64,000 nucleotides of DNA from Thermocoleostomius sinensis A174. Its GTDB lineage: Bacteria > Cyanobacteriota > Cyanobacteriia > Elainellales > Elainellaceae. Shown here in pieces: positions 35,043 to 44,059 of this stretch; position 1 is the first letter of the stretch, and every line of letters starts with the position of its first letter. The notes under the pieces were generated by a model, which worked only from the letters and a program-made list of their open reading frames with translations, made no database searches and was not told the origin of the DNA. The stretch is from positions 1,961,026 through 2,025,025 of the forward strand of contig NZ_CP113797.1 in assembly GCF_026802175.1 (NCBI RefSeq), written 5' to 3'. A program made the translations under genes and the position numbers.

Positions 35043-35576
35043 TTAGGAAGAGGGAACTAAACGCTTCCGTAACGATTCAGACCGTCGCTTGGCAGTTGCG
35101 TTTTTAGGGTCAATGCTCAAGACCTGATCATAGACCTCTAGGGCTTGAACAGTGAGTTGCTTCTTTTCATAGGCAAACCCTAAGTTATTTAAAGCTGTTG
35201 GATAGTTTGGTCGCCGCTCTAACGCTTCTTTGTATTGCTTGATGGCTAGATCAAATTGTTCTTGAGCCGCATAGGCAAACCCCAAAGCGTTGTAGATTAG
35301 CGCTGCATTCTCGTCATCGGCTAAGTCTTTAGCTTTGAGCGCTTTCTGAAACTGAACGATCGCTTGCGAATAGAGGCGCTTGTCTAAGAAAATGCCACCT
35401 AACTCGTAATGCTCCTGCGCGGTTCCTTTGCCTTGGCTCAGCTTAGTTTGAAGCCGCTTCAGCGTTCCCTCGGTTCGCCGCGATTTTAAGATTTGTCGAA
35501 ATAAAAACCAGCTTGCTGTGGATAGCAGAACAACCAAAATCGAGAGATAAATCACTGGGAGTAGATCGTTATCCAT
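35043..35576 (-). CDS. ycf37: Ycf37-like TPR protein (photosystem I assembly)
   Basis: The 177-residue product has one N-terminal membrane helix (LLPVIYLSILVVLLSTASWFLF), a basic linker (RRTEGTLKRLQTKL) and three TPR units: YELGGIFLDKRLYSQAIVQF, YNALGFAYAAQEQFDLAIKQY and LNNLGFAYEKKQLTVQALEVY. This layout and the sequence fit Ycf37, a thylakoid protein that helps photosystem I assembly or stability in cyanobacteria. The ATG at 35576 (MDNDLLP) matches the family start. It is convergent with the HetZ-related gene, 29 bp apart. Confidence 0.75.
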   Translation of the reverse strand: MDNDLLPVIYLSILVVLLSTASWFLFRQILKSRRTEGTLKRLQTKLSQGKGTAQEHYELGGIFLDKRLYSQAIVQFQKALKAKDLADDENAALIYNALGFAYAAQEQFDLAIKQYKEALERRPNYPTALNNLGFAYEKKQLTVQALEVYDQVLSIDPKNATAKRRSESLRKRLVPSS

Positions 35577-35999
35577 AACCCTCAAGCAATCGCACGACAC
35601 TTCGCTTTCTTCAGCCTACAACAGAACTACAAGTGAAGAAGCTGAAAGCCGCAAGGTCAAAGTTGATTGCCTCGGCGGAACTAGCCTAGGATTGCTGAAG
35701 ATACCGCTAGAGCATAATAGCTATCCTCAGCAGTCCTAAATGAATGTGAATTATCACAAAGGAGGTTGTAATAGAAAATCGTGCGATCGATTTAGGCGCA
35801 TAATCTTGTTAATTTCTGCAAAATTGTACGGTTTGGTAAGCGTTATGATACAGCTATTACTGATTAGGTCATACTGATTGAATACTAGTCGAAATCGATT
35901 CCTGACGCTGTCTCCTGACTCTTCATTGATTGGTCAGGTGAATCTAAGTTGATAGATACGATCGAATAACGCTTAGGTTAGTGAATGGCTCTCTAGCAA
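35577..35999. other. Intergenic stretch between divergent genes
   Basis: About 420 bp hold the promoters of ycf37 and the protein kinase gene. I see no small gene, clear hairpin with T-run or repeat in it. Confidence 0.4.
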
Positions 36000-37376
36000 A
36001 TGGACATCTATTGCACTCGTCCAAACTGTCCAGATCCGATTAATGCCTTCCCAGTTTTGGATGACAGCATTTTTCGGTCTGTGCAACAGCGGTACTGTGC
36101 GGCTTGCACCATGCCTTTAATTTTGGATGGGCGCTACTTGCCGCTGACTCGCTTAGGCGGTGGGGCCTTTGGTACAACCTTTCTGGGCGTTGATTTGCGA
36201 TCGGCCAAGCAACGTCACTGTGTGATTAAGCAACTGCAACTGAAGCCTAACCTGGCAGCCAACCAAATTGAAGGTGTGAAGCGGGCCTTTCGTCGGGAAG
36301 CCGAAATCTTGGAACTGTTGGGTGATAATCATCAACAAATTCCGACACTGTATGCCTATTTGGGGCTAACGGCTCCTGCGTTCGGAACTGGTCGGCAATC
36401 AGACTCAAATCCTCAGGCTGCGGAAGAATACATTTATCTAGTCCAGGAATACGTCAAGGGGCAAGATCTCGATAAAGAGTTGCGACGCAATGGGCCGTTT
36501 CGTGAATCAGACGTTTTGGAAATTGCCGAACAAATTCTGCCAGTGTTGCAGTTTATTCATCAACACGGGGCCATTCACCGTGACATCAAGCCTAGCAACA
36601 TGGTGCGCGATCATACGAATCGGCTGTACTTAATTGATTTTGGGGCTGTTAAGCAAGTCACAACAGGCGTGCCTTTACACAGTAATTCGCTGGTATTTGG
36701 TACGTTGGGCTTCGCCCCGCCTGAACAAATTGCCGGCAAGCAGGTGTATCCCTCGACCGATTTGTACTCATTTGCGGTTACAATCCTGTGCTTATTGACC
36801 GGCCATCCGCCCGAAGCGTTACTGGATGCCGCAGGAGATGGTTGGAACTGGCGATCGTTTGTGCAGGTCAGCGATCGGCTAGGGGCGGTGCTAGACAAAA
36901 TGCTGGAGTTCATTCCAGGGCGGCGTTTCCCTTCGGCGAATGCGGTGCTAGAGGCATTGTTTTACCCCGAACCTGTTGAACTGAAGCCTGTTGTCCAAAC
37001 CGAGGTTGCATCACATCGAGAAACCGATTTGCAGGCCGCCGATGTAGAGACCTTCTGGCCCAACGTTGGACGCACAGACCTAGGGAATGCTGAAACGATT
37101 CTCAGTCCGCCGTCTCATCCACCTTTGCCGCTCCCCCAGCCCGTTGTTCAACCAACGAATGCTCCAAGCCGCCCTCCAGCTACGCTAAATCCGATGTTTG
37201 TCACTCAATGTCAACAGGAATTAGCGTATTTTATTGGGCCGATCGCGGGGTTAGTCATCGAAGAGGCGATTACACAGCACTCACCCGCTTCCCTACACCA
37301 GTTAGTTGATCTGCTCATGCAAGAGATCCCTGATCCCGAAGCTGCTCTAGAGTTTAGACGCCGCTTGCTTTCCTAA
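36000..37376 (+). CDS. Serine/threonine protein kinase with N-terminal Cys motif
   Basis: The 458-residue product has a short zinc-ribbon-like N-terminus (CTRPNCPDP, then RYCAACTMPL), followed by a Hanks-type kinase: GGGAFGTTF (glycine loop), the Lys of VIKQLQ, HRDIKPSNM (catalytic loop), LIDFGAVK (DFG) and GTLGFAPPEQ. This Cys-rich head joined to the kinase is common in cyanobacterial SpkB-like kinases and may sense redox or bind metal. A proline-rich linker (340-400) leads to a C-terminal helical domain with EIPDPEAALEFRRRLL. No membrane helix is present. It is convergent with the heme-sensor gene, 8 bp apart. Confidence 0.9.
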   Translation: MDIYCTRPNCPDPINAFPVLDDSIFRSVQQRYCAACTMPLILDGRYLPLTRLGGGAFGTTFLGVDLRSAKQRHCVIKQLQLKPNLAANQIEGVKRAFRREAEILELLGDNHQQIPTLYAYLGLTAPAFGTGRQSDSNPQAAEEYIYLVQEYVKGQDLDKELRRNGPFRESDVLEIAEQILPVLQFIHQHGAIHRDIKPSNMVRDHTNRLYLIDFGAVKQVTTGVPLHSNSLVFGTLGFAPPEQIAGKQVYPSTDLYSFAVTILCLLTGHPPEALLDAAGDGWNWRSFVQVSDRLGAVLDKMLEFIPGRRFPSANAVLEALFYPEPVELKPVVQTEVASHRETDLQAADVETFWPNVGRTDLGNAETILSPPSHPPLPLPQPVVQPTNAPSRPPATLNPMFVTQCQQELAYFIGPIAGLVIEEAITQHSPASLHQLVDLLMQEIPDPEAALEFRRRLLS

Positions 37377-37384
37377 TTTCATCG

Positions 37385-38296
37385 TTACGCACCCGTGCCG
37401 CCATGTGTACTGCGGCTTAAGCGTCTCAGGGCAATGTCCAGGCTCAGTTGCATCCGCTTAAAGGCTTTAGCCAAGTTGCCAATTTCATCGTTAGATATTG
37501 CCTCGAATTCAACATTGGTGTGTCCGGTACTGACCTCCTCGGCAACACGGGTCATGCGCTTCAGCGGTCGAATAATCTGGCGATTGAGCAGAATATTGAC
37601 CAGCAAAATTACCCCAATGAAGATGGTTGAAACAATGCTTAAGACAATCAGAGACGATCGATTCGCTTTAGTAATCACCCGACTTGCAGGGACCGACACG
37701 ACTCTAGCCCCTACAATTTCATTTAACTGCCAACCAAATCCTCCACTGGTGCCGTAGCGTTCAATCAAGCTTTTCGGAGCAGTGGCTGGCGATTGATGGC
37801 ACTGTAGGCAGCTTTCAGCAGAAACGCTGAGAGGGCGAGCAATGTAGAATACTTCACCACTGGGGACGGTACGAAACCCACTCAGTTCCTTCAAACTAGT
37901 ATTCTGCTGAAAATTTCTGACTAATTGCGCTTCAAACTCATCGGCTTTGTCTCGTAAATTTGTCGGATTTAAAGTTGCTTCTTTATAAAAGAAATCTCGA
38001 TACTCTGGATTGTTGCGCAAGTTTTCAAATACTTCGCGAGCAGAATAAGCGGGAATGGTTTGAGGTAAAAATTTTGTTTCTAATTCATCAGACAATTCGG
38101 GATTAATTTGACTGCTGGTGTAGTCTCGAACAGATCCCATCGTCTCCATCAAGATTAACGCCGTAGCGGCTACGTCATTTCGCGCATTTTGTCGCAGGAC
38201 AATTGACAGCGCAATTCCACTCAATATCAGTCCCATTAATAATATTAGGCTTAATAAAATTGTAAACTTTCGTCTTAGACTAAGATTCTTTAACAT
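37385..38296 (-). CDS. DUF3365 (Tll0287-like) heme-binding sensor with HAMP
   Basis: The product has 303 residues (318 from a GTG at 38341). A transmembrane helix near the N-terminus is followed by an extracytoplasmic DUF3365 domain with a c-type heme motif CLQCH, a second transmembrane helix (SLIVLSIVSTIFIGVILLVN) and a HAMP domain (LNRQIIRPLKRMTRVAEEVS). The fold is that of Tll0287, a heme-c redox or gas sensor. No kinase or cyclase follows HAMP, so output must be through a partner. The neighbours, a Ser/Thr kinase and a PhnD-like lipoprotein, make a plausible sensory set. Confidence 0.85.
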   Translation of the reverse strand: MLKNLSLRRKFTILLSLILLMGLILSGIALSIVLRQNARNDVAATALILMETMGSVRDYTSSQINPELSDELETKFLPQTIPAYSAREVFENLRNNPEYRDFFYKEATLNPTNLRDKADEFEAQLVRNFQQNTSLKELSGFRTVPSGEVFYIARPLSVSAESCLQCHQSPATAPKSLIERYGTSGGFGWQLNEIVGARVVSVPASRVITKANRSSLIVLSIVSTIFIGVILLVNILLNRQIIRPLKRMTRVAEEVSTGHTNVEFEAISNDEIGNLAKAFKRMQLSLDIALRRLSRSTHGGTGA

Positions 38297-38518
38297 AATA
38301 AGAGGTTGCGAATTTTTAACTGCTTCAACCAGATCTTTCACTAATTAAATCATCGATCTTGAGGCATATTTCGAACCGTAAGCTTTATATTATTTATGAA
38401 AGAAGCGATAAAAGTTGAGCTTTAATTGCGCTTTGATTACGATTAATTTGACTTTATAAAATCTTAATGTTTGTTGTTCAATCGATTTGCATCCTAGTTT
38501 ATTCTTTTGTGAATCACC

Positions 38519-39424
38519 ATGCTTTCTAGCCGCTTCTGTTGGTCTCTTGTTTTATTCTTGATTGGAACCTTGGGAACTAGCTGTAATTCCCAACCGGAAG
38601 CCACGAGTTTGAATGAAATTACGATTGGCATTGTTGGGTATGACGAGGGCGATCGATCACTACAGCAATATGAGCGATTGCAAACCTATCTGTCTGAACA
38701 AACCAAAGCCATCGTGCAAATTGAACCGGCCTACAATGAACTGCAAGCGATCGAACAAATTCACCGAAAACAGTGGGAGATTGTGTTTGCACCCCCTGGG
38801 TTAGCTGCGATCGCCTTGGATCAAGATTTGTATCTACCGTTGTTTGCTCTAGAGGAATTGGACAGTGAACGGCGATCGCTGTTGGTCGTGACGGAGGACA
38901 GTCCGGTGCAAAGCTTGGCCGATCTCAGCAATCGAGTGGTGGCGCTTGGGGCACCTGGCTCGGCTGCTGGCTACTATTTGCCCGTGTATGATCTCTATGG
39001 CTTAACGTTGGCGGAAGCGCGATTTGCCCCCACTCCCAAAACGGCCTTACAGTGGCTCAGCGAGGGCCGTGTAGAGGCAGCAGCATTGTCAATGGAAGAC
39101 TTCGATCGCTACCAACGAGACTTTTCCACGACCTCTTTCCGCGTGTTGCACACCAGCCGTTGGATTCCCCCCGGATTAGTGCTGCTTGGGCCCACGGTTG
39201 AGCGCAACTTGCAAGAACAAATTGAGCGGGCTATGCGAGATGCACCTCCCGACATTACGGCCGATGCTGGCTATGTTCCCTCGGCTCCCTTGCCCAATTA
39301 TGATCCATTTATTGAACTGGTGGAAAAGGTATTGCCCTTGCGAGAGTCAGTGCAGCAACAACCCGCTGTCTTGCAGTTTGAATACACTCCTCCAGAGGAA
39401 CCCCCTCCAGAAACTCCTCTGTGA
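38519..39424 (+). CDS. PhnD-like substrate-binding lipoprotein
   Basis: The 301-residue product has a lipoprotein signal with lipobox LGTSC at about residues 18-22, then a type 2 periplasmic-binding fold of the phosphonate/phosphite PhnD class: EITIGIVGYDEGDRS, EIVFAPPGLAAIAL and ALGAPGSAAGYYLPVY. The C-terminus is proline/glutamate-rich. No ABC permease or ATPase gene is adjacent, so it may be a sensory receptor instead of a transporter part; the HAMP heme sensor is divergently placed 220 bp away. Ligand is unknown. Confidence 0.85.
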   Translation: MLSSRFCWSLVLFLIGTLGTSCNSQPEATSLNEITIGIVGYDEGDRSLQQYERLQTYLSEQTKAIVQIEPAYNELQAIEQIHRKQWEIVFAPPGLAAIALDQDLYLPLFALEELDSERRSLLVVTEDSPVQSLADLSNRVVALGAPGSAAGYYLPVYDLYGLTLAEARFAPTPKTALQWLSEGRVEAAALSMEDFDRYQRDFSTTSFRVLHTSRWIPPGLVLLGPTVERNLQEQIERAMRDAPPDITADAGYVPSAPLPNYDPFIELVEKVLPLRESVQQQPAVLQFEYTPPEEPPPETPL

Positions 39425-39438
39425 TCAATGGCTTGGCG

Positions 39439-40146
39439 TCAGCACTCCCCAAGCTCAGGATTGATTGCCACCGCAAACAACGACAACCCAATCGGCAAAC
39501 TTCCCCACGATTCAAGCTTCTGCAACAGTGGAACCAGTCGATCGAACCAGCCAATTTGCTCAGCCGGGGGCGTAGTACGCTGTAGAACCTTGCCGTTGAA
39601 CCACCAACCGGGAATACCAGCCGCATTGAAATACCACACGGTTGGGTTAGGAAATTCTGCCTGTTGCAAGGTTGCTGTCAAGCTGCACTTGTTGTACCGA
39701 CGATAGTGCCCGATTGCTCGATCGAGGGGACCATACAGACAGTTCAGTGCTGGCACTTTCACAATTAGGCGACCGCCCGGTTTCAGCCCTTGCTTGAGGT
39801 GACGCAGCAATTGCTGATCCTGCTCAATATGTTCCAACACATCCAGCAGAATGATGGTGTCAAACGATCGCGTCCAAACGAGTTGGGTTGCATCTGCCAC
39901 CATCAAGTTGACATGCGGGTAGAACTGCAAGCGCGTCTTGGCTTGTTCAACAAACCTTGCATTCACATCCACCCCTGTCAAATTTGCGCCCGTTTGCGCC
40001 AACAGCTCGGTCAAATTGCCCGTGCCACAGCCAACCTCCAACACGTCTTGACCCAGGTGTGGCAATACTTGTGAGACAATCCAACAATTGTAATGTCCGG
40101 CCGACTGGAGATGGTCGAGCCAAAACGCCTGCGCCCGATCGTTCAC
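39439..40146 (-). CDS. Class I SAM-dependent methyltransferase
   Basis: The 235-residue product has the SAM-binding motifs LEVGCGTGNLTELLAQTGANLTGVD (motif I and the acidic end of strand 2), then FDTIILLDVLEHIEQD and LKPGGRLIVKVPALN. Substrate is not evident. The GTG at 40146 is supported by AGGAG at 7 nt. It is 45 bp downstream of the GT2 gene on the same strand, so it may belong to a polyprenyl-glycan or lipid modification operon. Confidence 0.88.
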   Translation of the reverse strand: MNDRAQAFWLDHLQSAGHYNCWIVSQVLPHLGQDVLEVGCGTGNLTELLAQTGANLTGVDVNARFVEQAKTRLQFYPHVNLMVADATQLVWTRSFDTIILLDVLEHIEQDQQLLRHLKQGLKPGGRLIVKVPALNCLYGPLDRAIGHYRRYNKCSLTATLQQAEFPNPTVWYFNAAGIPGWWFNGKVLQRTTPPAEQIGWFDRLVPLLQKLESWGSLPIGLSLFAVAINPELGEC

Positions 40147-40191
40147 ACCTTTTCTCCTGTTACAGGTTTTTTACCACGCCGAAACTCACCC

Positions 40192-41073
40192 TCAACTGGC
40201 AAATCGAAAACGAACCACATACCAGAGCGCCTTCAGTCCATCGCGCCAGTTAATCTTCTTACCCTCCTCATAGGTACGACCATAGTAGGAAATGCCCGCT
40301 TCATACAGTCGCCATTTGCGCGGCGATCGACTCATTTTTACTGTAAACTCGACTTCAAAGCCAAAATCGTTGCAGGTTAGGGTCAACTCCTGCAAGACTT
40401 CACAGCGAAACATTTTGTAACAGACTTCAATATCGGTAAAGGTGGTGTTGCATAGTAAGTTGGTGAGGGTGGTAATGGCTTTGTTGCCCAACAGGTGGTG
40501 AAAATAAAGAACGCGGTGTGGTTCCCCATAGAACCGGGAGCCATAGACTACATCGGCTCGACCGTCTGCAATCAACTGCCACATCCGCCCCCAATCCTGC
40601 GGTGTATATTCCAAATCCGCATCTTGAATTACCAATACATCCCCTGTAGCAGCTTGAAATCCACTGCGCAGGGCAGCCCCTTTGCCTTGATTGCGATCGT
40701 GCCACAACACCGTTACAGCAACGGGCAGAATCGGTTGTGCGATTGGTGCATTCAGCGTGGTAATAGTCCCATTTGTGTGGTCAACTGCCTTGTCAATGGA
40801 AATATCCATTGTCGTCACATCTGCGTTCTCTTGGTTATTTTCATCGTTGTCTAAAAGAGCGATTAGTTGCTGATTTGCATTCAGTGTTAGATACGTCAGC
40901 GACGTATGTGTTTGGAGTGTTCGGGTCAGCCATTCTCGGGTTCCATCGGTGGAGCCATCATCTACAATGACAATCTCTTTCGATACATGAGGCAACGCCT
41001 TTACCACTTCAATCAGTGTACTATCGATCGTATGAATTTCGTTGTAAACCGGGATGATGACGGATAGCTTCAC
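40192..41073 (-). CDS. GT2-family (DPM1-like) glycosyltransferase with an internal insertion
   Basis: The product has about 293 residues. The GT-A fold motifs are clear: LSVIIPVYNE, IVIVDDGSTDGT and the DxD-type VIQDADLEY. NQGKGAALRSGF and YGSRF follow, as in dolichol/undecaprenyl-phosphate sugar transferases. Between the DDGSTDGT strand and NQGKGAAL there are about 60 extra residues, rich in N, D and T (for example DNDENNQENADVTT), absent from ordinary members. AAGGAG precedes a GTG at 41073 by 7 nt and is preferred to the GTG at 41079. It probably transfers a sugar to a lipid carrier at the membrane. The methyltransferase gene follows. Confidence 0.88.
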   Translation of the reverse strand: MKLSVIIPVYNEIHTIDSTLIEVVKALPHVSKEIVIVDDGSTDGTREWLTRTLQTHTSLTYLTLNANQQLIALLDNDENNQENADVTTMDISIDKAVDHTNGTITTLNAPIAQPILPVAVTVLWHDRNQGKGAALRSGFQAATGDVLVIQDADLEYTPQDWGRMWQLIADGRADVVYGSRFYGEPHRVLYFHHLLGNKAITTLTNLLCNTTFTDIEVCYKMFRCEVLQELTLTCNDFGFEVEFTVKMSRSPRKWRLYEAGISYYGRTYEEGKKINWRDGLKALWYVVRFRFAS

Positions 41074-41212
41074 TCCCACACTCCTTGCCCAAAAAAGGAT
41101 GAATCCGCTTCTGCCTCACGGTGTTTCTGCGGCGGTTGCTAATCTGTTATAAAACGAATGAGTCGTGAACGATCGAAATTTCATATAAACTTATGGCAAC
41201 GCAGCGGATCGA

Positions 41213-43033
41213 GTGTTATCTTTTGCATTCAAACGATCCTATCTTTCTATCAAACAACGCTTGAAAGCCTTACTGTTTCAATCCAACTCGTCTCGTATCC
41301 ACCAAACAATTTGGTTAAGTTTAAGCCTGGCAATTTCTTTGTACTTTGGTGGGGTTTCCTTACACTATGCCTTCAGCCAACCGCATATTGTGCAGGATGA
41401 TGTCCGTATTCACATTGTTTGGTTTCAGCGCTTTGTTGATCCCCAATTGTTTCCCAATGATTTGTTTGCAAGGTATTATCAAGCCATTCAACCGATCGGC
41501 TTCAAAGGTTTGTATTGGGCTGTGGCACGGCTTGGCATTGAACCCCTGTGGTTTGCCAAAATTTTACCCTTATGCTTAAGTTTACTTACAACGAGTTATG
41601 TATTTGGAGTCTCACTCCAATTTCTACCAATTCCGTTTAGTGCATTTTTGTCTACGCTGATTTTGAATCAGAATATTTGGCTGAAAGATGATTTAATTTC
41701 TGCAACACCTCGATCGTTTAACTACTTGTTGCTGGCTGCTTTTTTATATTATGTACTCAATCGATCGCTGTTTTCCTGTCTAGTTACACTAGCCATCCAA
41801 GGGGTATTTTATCCCCAATTGATGTTAGTTGAAATTGGCATTTTGGGATTGCGATGTTTATGTTGGCAAGGACGATCGATCAAATTAGTTAACGATCGTT
41901 CAACTTGGATTGCAGCGTTGACAGGATGCGCAATTGGAGCGACGGTGATTCTATTATTTTTCACGGGAGTTACTCAAGAATTTGGTGATTTGGTGTCAGC
42001 CGCAGATATGCAAACTATGCCCGAGTTCAACTCGAACGGCAGACGCGCCTATTTTGGAGTTGATCCGCTTCGGTTTTGGTTGGCCGGTGCTAGTGGGCTG
42101 CGGTTGCCCTTATTTCCGCCTATCATTTGGGTCAGTTTAGGATTACCGTTTCTCCTCAAAGCCCGATCGCCCTTGACTCGATCGATCGCTCACCTTGATC
42201 TCTTAGAACAATTGGCCCTTGCTTCACTAGGGTTATTTGCGTTAGCACATCTAGTATTTCCTACCCTTTATTTACCCAGTCGCTATACATTTTATAGCGC
42301 TCGATTGATCATGGCGATTGGGGCTGGACTAGTTTTATTTGTACTAATCAAAAAAGGCTACATTTGGTTGCAAGCAACACAACGCAACGCGCAAAAACTG
42401 ACGATTCAACAACAGATAGTTGTAGGTTTATGCAGCTTATTCGCTGTTGCTGTGTTTGTGATTCCTGCTATTCCCAGTTTATTTTTAGATTGCCAGAATT
42501 GGGTTATGGGAACCGCACCCGAACTCTATCAGTTTCTACGCAATCAACCTCCGACTACTGTGGTGGCCTCTCTCACACCAGAAGCCAATAATATACCTGC
42601 TTTTACGGGGCGATCGGTATTGGTAAGCCAAGAACTAGCCATGCCCTATCATGCGCGTTTCTATCAACAGGTGCAACAGCGATTGAGTGATTTAATTCGC
42701 GCTCAATATAGTTCAAACCTAGCAGGAACTCAAACAATGCTTAACAAGTATCAAGTTGATTTCCTGCTAGTTGACGATCGTTTTTTTGAGCCAAGTTATT
42801 TGCTTAAACAAGATTGGTTGATCCACAGTTCGGTGCAGCCCGTTGTGAGGCAAGCCGTGACTCAGTTACAGCAAGGCGCAACTCCCGCCATCGTCCCAAC
42901 GATCGATCGCTGCACGGCCATTCAAGAGCGCAACCTGATTTTATTGGAGATAAGGTGTATACAAACGCTCGCGGCAGCGAATCAAGCAGGAGAAGTCACC
43001 CCCGTTGAAACGACGATCGAATCTACCAAATAA
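41213..43033 (+). CDS. Large polytopic membrane protein, glycosyltransferase-39-like
   Basis: The 606-residue product has about ten hydrophobic helices in the first 420 residues and a soluble C-terminal domain. Between helices 1 and 2 lie an acidic pair (QDDVRIHIVWFQRF) and KDDLISATPR, like the D-D loop of GT-C (PMT/ArnT-like) transferases that use polyprenyl-linked sugars, but the family match is not firm. The GTG at 41213 is the best start in frame. Its end overlaps the alpha/beta hydrolase gene by 29 nt. It is divergent from the GT2 gene. Confidence 0.6.
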   Translation: MLSFAFKRSYLSIKQRLKALLFQSNSSRIHQTIWLSLSLAISLYFGGVSLHYAFSQPHIVQDDVRIHIVWFQRFVDPQLFPNDLFARYYQAIQPIGFKGLYWAVARLGIEPLWFAKILPLCLSLLTTSYVFGVSLQFLPIPFSAFLSTLILNQNIWLKDDLISATPRSFNYLLLAAFLYYVLNRSLFSCLVTLAIQGVFYPQLMLVEIGILGLRCLCWQGRSIKLVNDRSTWIAALTGCAIGATVILLFFTGVTQEFGDLVSAADMQTMPEFNSNGRRAYFGVDPLRFWLAGASGLRLPLFPPIIWVSLGLPFLLKARSPLTRSIAHLDLLEQLALASLGLFALAHLVFPTLYLPSRYTFYSARLIMAIGAGLVLFVLIKKGYIWLQATQRNAQKLTIQQQIVVGLCSLFAVAVFVIPAIPSLFLDCQNWVMGTAPELYQFLRNQPPTTVVASLTPEANNIPAFTGRSVLVSQELAMPYHARFYQQVQQRLSDLIRAQYSSNLAGTQTMLNKYQVDFLLVDDRFFEPSYLLKQDWLIHSSVQPVVRQAVTQLQQGATPAIVPTIDRCTAIQERNLILLEIRCIQTLAAANQAGEVTPVETTIESTK

Positions 43034-43889
43034 GCTCTCAACTCGTAAGCTCTCAACTCGATTGGTCTTGTGGCTCAGCAGCGGGTTGATAGGGCTATAT
43101 CTGGGACTCTGCCTGTTGCTGCGGGTTGGACAATCGCACCTAATCTTTCATCCACCATCAACGCTGGCAGCGACACCTGCCGATGTCGATCTCAACTATG
43201 AAGATGTGTACTTGACCGCAGATTCTGGTTATGCCCATGCTTGGTGGATTCCGTCTGCTACACCTAATGCTCCAGTGCTGTTGTATCTCCACGGCAACGC
43301 CAGCAACGTTGGCGATTTGGTACATCGCGCCGATCGCTTACATCAGCTTGGATTTTCTGTCCTGCTGCTTGACTATCGCGGCTATGGATTCAGTTCGCCT
43401 GGCTTACCCACCGAAGCAACTGTCTACGAAGATGCACAGTTGGCTTGGAATTACTTGACGCAGGCTCGACGTATTCCTCCTCATCAGATTGTGGTGTTTG
43501 GTCAATCCTTGGGGGGAGCGGTGGCGATCGAACTGGCAACACGCCAACCTGACATGGGCGGCATCATTCTTGAGAGTACCTTCACCTCCATGCGAGACAT
43601 GGTAGACCACACGAACCTGTCGCGCCTGTTTCCCACAAATTTGATCTTGACTCAGCAGTTCGATTCCCTCGCCAAAGTACCCACGCTGCAAGTCCCCAGC
43701 CTGTTCATTCATGGTGCAGCCGATAACACAATTCCTGTACGCATGAGCCAAGCTCTATTTGCCGCGGCTCCTCAGCCCAAGTATTTGTTGATTATTCCCG
43801 CTGCAACCCACAATGATGTAGCTCAACTGGGTGGTTCTTCCTATCTGGAAACGATTCAGGAGTTTGTGAATCAATACACACAGCTATAA
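43005..43889 (+). CDS. Membrane-anchored alpha/beta hydrolase
   Basis: The 294-residue product starts at a TTG (43005). It has a basic N-terminus with a membrane helix (LSSGLIGLYLGLCLLL) and then an alpha/beta hydrolase fold: LLYLHGNASNVGD (oxyanion HG), the nucleophile Ser in VFGQSLGGAV, the Asp in HGAADNTIP and the His in AATHNDV. It is of the BEM46/YfhR-like type, an esterase or peptidase-like protein of unknown substrate. The codons for KLSTR are duplicated in tandem (43032-43061, 15-bp units). Its start overlaps the end of the membrane-protein gene, implying coupled translation. Confidence 0.85.
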   Translation: MKRRSNLPNKLSTRKLSTRLVLWLSSGLIGLYLGLCLLLRVGQSHLIFHPPSTLAATPADVDLNYEDVYLTADSGYAHAWWIPSATPNAPVLLYLHGNASNVGDLVHRADRLHQLGFSVLLLDYRGYGFSSPGLPTEATVYEDAQLAWNYLTQARRIPPHQIVVFGQSLGGAVAIELATRQPDMGGIILESTFTSMRDMVDHTNLSRLFPTNLILTQQFDSLAKVPTLQVPSLFIHGAADNTIPVRMSQALFAAAPQPKYLLIIPAATHNDVAQLGGSSYLETIQEFVNQYTQL

Positions 43890-44059
43890 CCGGTCTCTAG
43901 TTAGGATGAATCAGATGTCCGAGAGCCTTTGTATGGCTCAGTCAGGACTCTCATATCGCTTTAAAACGAGAGGAGTCGCCAGTCGTGGCTCGGAATACTA
44001 GATAATATAAAAGTTTTATCCCACCCCTCAGTTTATTCACTACGTCATTATTTCAAGCC

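Noticed and set aside
43032-43061. 15-bp tandem duplication in the alpha/beta hydrolase gene
   Set aside because: It adds five residues (KLSTR) in the basic N-terminus with no frame change; a simple slippage event.
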